A DNA stretch of 64,000 nucleotides from Sandaracinus amylolyticus (GTDB lineage: Bacteria; Myxococcota_A; Polyangia; Polyangiales; Sandaracinaceae). Location: NCBI RefSeq assembly GCF_021631985.1, contig NZ_CP070225.1, positions 9,920,001-9,984,000 on the forward strand. Direction: 5' to 3'. The notes beneath the pieces are model-generated. The model saw only the letters and a list, made by a program, of their open reading frames with translations. It ran no database searches and was not told where the DNA came from. Positions within the stretch are counted from its first letter, which is position 1. Every line of letters starts with the position of its first letter. Positions 59,540 through 64,000 of this stretch are shown here, in pieces. A program made the position numbers and the translations under genes.

Positions 59540-60454
59540 ATGGACATCCGGCTGCGCATCGAAGAGATCGTCTCGAACAACTCCGTCGTGCTCTTCATGA
59601 AGGGCACGCGCAGCGCGCCGCGCTGTGGGTTCTCGTCGCGCGTGGTCGACGTGCTCGACGAGCTGCTCGAGGACTACCTGACGGTCGACGTGCTCGCCGA
59701 CGAGGCGATCCGCGAGGGCATCAAGGAGTACGGGCAGTGGCCGACCATCCCGCAGCTCTACGTGCGCGGGAAGCTCGTCGGCGGCGCGGACATCATCGCC
59801 GAGATGATGCGCGCGGGTGAGCTCGCGCCGATGCTCGGCGTCGAGGGACCGATCGAGACCGAGATCCCCGAGGTGCACGTGAGCGACGCGGCCGTCGCGG
59901 CGTTCCGGCAGTACGCGGGCGTGCAGAAGCCCGACGTGCGGCTCGCGATCGATCGTGCGTTCGACGCGGAGCTCGACATCGAGGCGCCGCGCGAGGACGA
60001 CCTCGTGATCGACCTCGTGACGATCCGGCTCTCGATGGATCGCGCGAGCGCGCGCCGCGCCGACGGAGTGGCGATCGACTTCGTGAGCGGCCCCGGCGCG
60101 ACCGGCTTCCGCATCACGAACCCCGCGGCGCCGCCGAAGGTGAAGAGCATGAGCGTGGAGCAGCTCGACCAGATGCGTCGCGCCGGCAAGCCGCACCTGC
60201 TCGTCGACGTGCGCACGCCCGAGGAGCGCGCGATCGCGGAGATCGAGGGGAGCGAGCTGCTCGACGAGGATCTGCGCGCGAAGCTCGCCGATCTCGATCG
60301 CGCGACGACGCTGGTCCTCTACTGCCACCACGGCGTGCGCTCGCGCGCGGCGGCCGAGCACTGCGTGCGCATGGGGTTCCGCGACGTGTGGAACGTCGAG
60401 GGCGGGATCGAGGCGTGGTCGACGCGCGTCGACCCGAAGGTCGCGCGTTATTAA
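59540..60454 (+). CDS. Monothiol glutaredoxin - A-type Fe-S-like - rhodanese fusion
   Basis: 304 residues from ATG 59540 (GTG 59537 is adjacent). Residues 1-105: Grx4/5-type monothiol glutaredoxin with C29-G-F-S and WPTIPQLYVRGKLVGGADI. Residues about 110-205: A-type (IscA/HesB-like) fold (VHVSDAAVAAF...DGVAIDFVSGPGATGFRITNP) that lacks the three cluster-binding cysteines. Residues about 210-300: rhodanese with active Cys262 (LYCHHGVRSRAA). All three families handle iron-sulphur clusters or persulphide sulphur, so the protein may join these steps. Confidence 0.85.
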   Translation: MDIRLRIEEIVSNNSVVLFMKGTRSAPRCGFSSRVVDVLDELLEDYLTVDVLADEAIREGIKEYGQWPTIPQLYVRGKLVGGADIIAEMMRAGELAPMLGVEGPIETEIPEVHVSDAAVAAFRQYAGVQKPDVRLAIDRAFDAELDIEAPREDDLVIDLVTIRLSMDRASARRADGVAIDFVSGPGATGFRITNPAAPPKVKSMSVEQLDQMRRAGKPHLLVDVRTPEERAIAEIEGSELLDEDLRAKLADLDRATTLVLYCHHGVRSRAAAEHCVRMGFRDVWNVEGGIEAWSTRVDPKVARY

Positions 60455-60516
60455 TCGCGCGGCTCGCGCGGCGGCTTAAGCGGCGACGATCGCTCGATGC
60501 GCGCAGGTTCGCGCGC

Positions 60517-60899
60517 ATGCAGTACCGTGCTCTCGTCCTCGCGCTCGCGTCGTCGCTCGCTGCGTGTGCCGAGCCCGAGCCTCCGGTGTGTGGTGGCGCG
60601 ATCGTCGAGCCACTGACGCTCGCGGCCGGTGGGCGCGCCGAGATCGTGATCCCACCGCGGTCGCGGAGATCGCGATCACCGCCGGCGTCGAGGCATGGCG
60701 CGACGGCGATCGCGTGATCGTGCGCGCTGGTTACGCCGCGACCGACGCCGCGCTCACGCCGCGCTGCGATCACGGCGCGCTCGAGGTGCCGGCACCCCGG
60801 GTCGCGTCGACGAGCCAGGCGCGGATCGGCGCGAGCGCGGGCGGGCCTTCGAGCTCGATCGCGCCGCCGCGCGCGGTGATCAGCGCGAGCAGCGCGTGA
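60517..60899 (+). pseudogene. Lipoprotein gene with apparent one-base frameshift
   Basis: ATG 60517 opens MQYRALVLALASSLAAC, a lipoprotein signal (lipobox LAAC), then EPEPPVCGGAIVEPLTLAAGGRAEIVI. In that frame the next codons lose GC3 bias and stop at 60717. One base over, from about 60655, the text continues naturally as TAVAEIAITAGVEAWRDGDRVIVRAGYAATDAALTPRC. Restoring one C in the CCC run at 60654-60656 would join them. The end is uncertain because the frame then overlaps the convergent gene. Confidence 0.5.
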
Positions 60900-61326
60900 T
60901 AGTGCGCGACGAGCGGCGCGAGCAGCGTGTGCGAAGGACCGGGCGCGAGCGCAGCGAGCCCACGCGCAGCGCGCGCGAGCCAGAGCGCCGCGTCGTCGTG
61001 ACGACCCGCCGCGAGCTCGGTCGCGCCCAGATCCATCGCGAGCGTCGCCGCATCGCTCGGCTCGGCATGCTCCAGCGCCGCGCGATAGCGCGACCGCGCG
61101 AGGTCGAACGCACCGCCCTGGCGCGCGAGGTTGCCGTCGTAGCCGTCGAGCACCGCACGCAGGTGCCGCACGCCGTGATCGTCTCGGCGCCATCCGCGAG
61201 CACCAGCGCCTCCGAGGGCCGCTGTCCCTGCGCTCGCTCGGCGAGCTCGAGCAGGCTCCGCGCGGTGATCTCGAGCTCGTGCTGCGCGCTCACGTCCAGA
61301 CGACGTGCCCAGCCGCGGTGCGTCAC
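60770..61326 (-). pseudogene. TPR-like protein gene with apparent one-base frameshift
   Basis: GTG 61326 starts ten bases after the DoxX stop: VTHRGWARRLDVSAQHELEITARSLLELAERAQG...LADGAET. From about 61180 the coding frame shifts by one base to DHGVRHLRAVLDGYDGNLARQGGAFDLARSRYRAALEHAE, a TPR-like helical pair, up to 60770. The span of 557 bases is one short of 186 codons, so one base seems missing. TPR-like tails of this type often occur in myxobacterial kinases, but no kinase part is here. Confidence 0.52.
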
Positions 61327-61336
61327 GCAAGCGCGA

Positions 61337-61711
61337 TCAGCGCCGAACGAGCTTCACCGCATCGGTGGCCCAGATCGCCCACGCGACGAGCACCGCCTGG
61401 ATCGGCAGCCGCGCCCAGAGCGCCCATCGCGGCGCGTCGATCGCAGGCGTGTCGTCGAACACCATGTAGACGTTCGCGGGGAACACCGCGATCAGCAGCG
61501 CGACGAGCCCCCATCCCGCGTAGGGCCGCAGCCGCGGGACGAGCGTCGCGATGCCGAGCGCGATCTCCGCGATGCCCGAGATCCACACCAGCACGCGCGG
61601 CGCGGGGAGAAAGGGCGGCACCATCGCGGTGAACGTCGGCTCGATCACGAAGTGCATCACGCCGGCGCTCACGAAGCTCACCGCGAGGAGCACGAGCATC
61701 ACGCCACGCAT
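61337..61711 (-). CDS. DoxX-family membrane protein
   Basis: 124 residues from ATG 61711. Four hydrophobic helices: VMLVLLAVSFVSAGVMHFVI, VLVWISGIAEIALGIATLV, YAGWGLVALLIAVFPANVYMVF and LPIQAVLVAWAIWATDAV. The pattern H-F-x(n)-ISGIAEIALG and FPANVYM is typical of DoxX-like quinone-linked proteins. Upstream of the frameshifted TPR-like gene on the same strand. Confidence 0.83.
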   Translation of the reverse strand: MRGVMLVLLAVSFVSAGVMHFVIEPTFTAMVPPFLPAPRVLVWISGIAEIALGIATLVPRLRPYAGWGLVALLIAVFPANVYMVFDDTPAIDAPRWALWARLPIQAVLVAWAIWATDAVKLVRR

Positions 61712-61734
61712 CGCGGCGGAGGATAGGGCATCAC

Positions 61735-61845
61735 GAGCCGTTTTTTGGACGCGCTCAGCTGGAGTGCTCGCCGGCGGAGGGCCGCACGGGAGCGTGCGGC
61801 GCACGCGGACGGAAGGGCCCTTCGCGGGCGAGCCGTTTTTTGGAC
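61735..61845. repeat. Direct repeat GAGCCGTTTTTTGGAC and hairpins
   Basis: The 16-base word is at 61735-61750 and 61830-61845. Between the copies are a perfect hairpin GCCGCAC-GGGAGC-GTGCGGC (61781-61800) and a palindrome GAAGGGCCCTTC. The T6 runs suggest terminator or promoter debris; the second copy ends 44 bases before the next start codon. Confidence 0.6.
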
Positions 61846-61888
61846 ACGACCTTCGTCCTCCTCGACAACCGGCGCAGGAGGACTCGTC

Positions 61889-62524
61889 ATGCAGAGCGCC
61901 CGCCACTCGCGTCCCTCGTTCCCGCACCCCGGCGCCGGAGAGCGCGCGCGACTGCGGATCGCCGGCGTGGATCGTCCGATCGTGACGACGGTGGCGCGGC
62001 GCCGCGACGATGCGCTCGTCGTGGTGCAGGAGCTGCCCTTCCTGCGCGTCGGCAGCGAGGTGCGCGACGACGACGGACGGCTCGCGCGCATCGTGCGCGT
62101 CGCGGTCGACGTGTCGCGCGATCAGGTGCCGCGCCTCGTGCTCGAGCTCGCGTACGAGTCGGAGGACGAGGACCACGAGGGCGGCAGTGGCGTCGTCGAG
62201 ATCGCGCTCGATCGTGATCGCGACGAGAGCCGCGAGGCGCGCCGGATGCGCGATGCGACGGTCGGGTACGAGCAGCAGCGCCCCGAGCCCACGGCCTCGC
62301 GCGGTGTGATGCGCCCGGTGCGATCGGCGGAGGACACGCTCCTGTTCGCGACGGACGCGAGCGCGCCGCGCGACGAGCGTCCTTCGACGCCGGCGCACCT
62401 CGCGCGGCGTGGCACCGAGCTCGAGCTCTCGCTGCGCGCGCTGTTCATGCGCATCGAGGCCGCGGTCGACGCGTTCACGCGCGGTCTCGCGCAGGCGTTC
62501 GTCGCGCTGCGCACCGATCCGTGA
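61889..62524 (+). CDS. Uncharacterised protein
   Basis: 211 residues from ATG 61889, AGGAGG seven bases upstream. A beta-rich segment (ARLRIAGVDRPIVTTVARRRDDALVVVQELPFLRVGSEV) has some likeness to PilZ barrels, but the RxxxR and DxSxxG signals are not clear. A charged middle part and a helical end (GTELELSLRALFMRIEAAVDAFTRGLAQAFVAL) follow. It is coupled to the lipoate-ligase-like gene by a GTGA overlap. Confidence 0.6.
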   Translation: MQSARHSRPSFPHPGAGERARLRIAGVDRPIVTTVARRRDDALVVVQELPFLRVGSEVRDDDGRLARIVRVAVDVSRDQVPRLVLELAYESEDEDHEGGSGVVEIALDRDRDESREARRMRDATVGYEQQRPEPTASRGVMRPVRSAEDTLLFATDASAPRDERPSTPAHLARRGTELELSLRALFMRIEAAVDAFTRGLAQAFVALRTDP

Positions 62525-63459
62525 GCGCCACGCTCGCGTGGATCGCCGATCACGGCGTCGATGCGCGCACTGCGCTGGCGCGAGGTGCAGGCACGACGCG
62601 CGCGGATGGCGTCTCGCTCTACGGTGCGATCGCGAGCGACGACGCGCTCGTGCTCGGTCGATGGCAGCGCGGTGACGGGCTGCGTCGTGCGACCGGGGGG
62701 CCGAGCGCGCGCATCGGTCCGGGCGTGCTCTATCTCGCGCTCGGTCTGCCGCAGCCTGCGGCGCTCATGGAGTGCCCGCCGGACCGCATCCTGAACCGCA
62801 ACGTGCGCGGCTTCCTCGGCGGGCTCACCACGCTCGCGGGCGAGCCGGTGCTCTACTTCGGTCGCGATTGGCTCAGCCGCGGCAAGACGCCGATCGCGCT
62901 GATCGGATGGCATCGTGATCTCGAAGGTCGCGTGCTGATCGAGGCGTTCGTGTCGATCGGCGCGCCCTTCGCGCCGCCCCGTGACTTCGCGGCGGTGAGC
63001 CCGCGAAGCAGCAAACAGAGCCGCGGGCACGCGCCGGGATCGATCGAGCCCGGTGATCCCGACGTGATGATCGAGGCGATCGCGCGTGGTCACGCGACGC
63101 GCTTCCCGGGCACGACGATCACACGCGCGAGCGCCCTCCCGACCGCGCTCGAGCCCCCGCCGCCGCGCGACGGCGTCGTGTCGTGGAGCGCGCCGGTCGA
63201 GGTGCCGGTCGGCATCGTCGAAGCGGGCGTCACGCTCGACGACGAAGGGCGCCTCGCGCGGGTCCGCCTCGCGGGCGACTTCTTCGCCGACGAGCGCGCG
63301 ATCACCGCGCTCGAGACCGACCTGATCGGGATCGCGCCCGAGGAGCACGCGATCGGACGGACGATCGATCACGTGCTCGGACCGGGGCGCGGCGTCATCG
63401 AGGGCGTGACCTCGCTGCGCACGCTGCAGGGCGCGCTGCTCGACGCGTCGCGACGCTGA
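62521..63459 (+). CDS. Lipoate-protein ligase A-like protein
   Basis: 312 residues from GTG 62521. The ligase domain shows WQRGDGLRRATGGPSARIGPGVLYLALGL (the R-R-x-T-G-G of the BPL/LplA fold) and NRNVRGFLGGLTTL, but the usual catalytic Lys in the GNAQ-x-R-x(n)-HG-T region is not evident. The C-terminal part (VEAGVTLDDEGRLARVRLAGDFFADERAITALETDLIGI in pieces) matches the LplA accessory domain, which normally ends in GDFF. Attaches lipoate or a similar cofactor to carrier domains, if active. Confidence 0.78.
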   Translation: MSATLAWIADHGVDARTALARGAGTTRADGVSLYGAIASDDALVLGRWQRGDGLRRATGGPSARIGPGVLYLALGLPQPAALMECPPDRILNRNVRGFLGGLTTLAGEPVLYFGRDWLSRGKTPIALIGWHRDLEGRVLIEAFVSIGAPFAPPRDFAAVSPRSSKQSRGHAPGSIEPGDPDVMIEAIARGHATRFPGTTITRASALPTALEPPPPRDGVVSWSAPVEVPVGIVEAGVTLDDEGRLARVRLAGDFFADERAITALETDLIGIAPEEHAIGRTIDHVLGPGRGVIEGVTSLRTLQGALLDASRR

Positions 63460-64000
63460 TCACAGCCGCACGCGCCACTCGGTGCCGCGCGGCGTGTCGC
63501 GCACGTCGATTCCGCACGCGTCGAGCTCCGCGCGTACGGCGTCCGCCTCGTCCCATGCGCGCCGGGCGCGCGCGGCGTCGCGCGACTCGATGCGTGCGTC
63601 GATCGTGCGCGCATCGAGCCCGCGCGAAGGGAGCACCTTGCGGCGCACCTCGTCGTGGAAGGACTCGGCCGTCGACGTCAGCAGGCCGAGCGCGCGCTTC
63701 ACGACGTCGAGCGCGTCGAGCGCGACCCGCGCGATGGGCCCGCCTCGCTTCACCGCGCGCGGTAGCGTCGTGAGGCGCTGCAGCGCGCGCGCGAGCTCGA
63801 TCGTGCAGGCGAGCGCGCGCGGCGTGTGGAAGTCGTCGTCGAGCGCCTCGATCACACGCCCCTCGAAAGTGCGCGCGAGCTCGAGCGTCTCGCGCGCATC
63901 GGTCCCGAGCTCCGCTGCGGCGCGATCGGGATCGCCGTCGCCGCCGAGCGCGCTCGCGGTCTCGATCGCCGCGTAGAGCCGCGCGAGCTGCGAGAGCGCG
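63460..64000 (-). CDS. cysS: Cysteinyl-tRNA synthetase, C-terminal part
   Basis: The frame runs off the right edge, so the catalytic N-terminus with its HIGH and zinc motifs is outside. The visible about 180 residues match the CysS end: LSQLARLYAAIE...FEGRVIEALDDDFHTPRALACTIELARALQRL, then the DALR-type helix RDAARARRAWDEADAVRAELDACGIDVRDTPRGTEWRV, which is characteristic. It charges tRNA-Cys. Convergent with the lipoate-ligase-like gene, with no gap. Confidence 0.88.
   Translation of the reverse strand, partial: ALSQLARLYAAIETASALGGDGDPDRAAAELGTDARETLELARTFEGRVIEALDDDFHTPRALACTIELARALQRLTTLPRAVKRGGPIARVALDALDVVKRALGLLTSTAESFHDEVRRKVLPSRGLDARTIDARIESRDAARARRAWDEADAVRAELDACGIDVRDTPRGTEWRVRL

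Overview
This is very GC-rich DNA with strong G/C bias at third codon positions and frequent GTG/TTG starts. Genes are closely packed and often overlap by 1-4 bases. Many lipoproteins carry a lipobox Cys, and there are Ser/Thr kinase-PEGA, FHA, sigma-54 activator and TetR regulators. That mixture fits a myxobacterium (Myxococcota), perhaps a Sandaracinus-like lineage. This placement is inferred from gene content and composition only, because no rRNA or other phylogenetic marker is present.

Layout. 1-18 kb: a truncated epimerase, then an envelope-rich block with a VWA-like lipoprotein, an L,D-transpeptidase, two tandem paralogous lipoproteins, an AmpG-like permease, a cyclic-nucleotide-binding protein, a dihaem lipoprotein, Mpl ligase, inositol monophosphatase, a TrmB regulator, an M19 dipeptidase, an SCP2-like protein, an FHA/zinc-ribbon/transglutaminase fusion, a barrel-like protein, a methyltransferase and a bacterial expansin. 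Transpeptidase, AmpG-like permease and Mpl together suggest peptidoglycan turnover and recycling. 18-31 kb: FabH-like synthase, a tandem pair of Cys-motif membrane proteins, an aldehyde dehydrogenase with its AcoR-like sigma-54 activator, an M48 protease-dynamin operon, a LysR regulator divergent from an SDR-hydrolase fusion, a TipA-like MerR and a truncated globin.

31.5-36 kb is the most unusual part. Eight degenerate but well-folded tRNA-like sequences, all on the plus strand, alternate with short perfect hairpins. They are interleaved with an HNH endonuclease gene and a TROVE/Ro60-type RNA-binding protein gene. The array ends in a 97-bp tandem repeat whose unit begins with the 3' end of the last tRNA-like gene. 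Ro60 proteins in other bacteria bind Y RNAs that mimic tRNA, so this looks like a Ro ribonucleoprotein locus with an expanded set of tRNA-mimic RNAs.

36-48 kb: AraC regulator plus epoxide hydrolase, an ExbB/TolQ-like protein, a DJ-1/PfpI protein with a C-terminal membrane anchor, a frameshifted small gene, a PEGA-type kinase translationally coupled to a TerB-sugar transferase fusion, a 780-bp intergenic region full of repeats, a split-barrel/GAF/winged-helix regulator next to a second split-barrel protein, a DUF697-like GTPase, and a Coq4-like gene whose promoter overlaps a perfect TetR-type operator. 48-64 kb: an ECF41-like sigma factor sharing a symmetrical back-to-back promoter with an AhpD-like gene, a barrel-like protein and a PPC-repeat lipoprotein, a REP-type (Y1) transposase, NAD synthetase, a hotdog protein, TetR, a stand-alone TerB, a large SDR, a Cys-rich lipoprotein, a glutaredoxin/A-type/rhodanese fusion, two frameshifted genes, DoxX, a lipoate-ligase-like protein and the 3' part of cysS.
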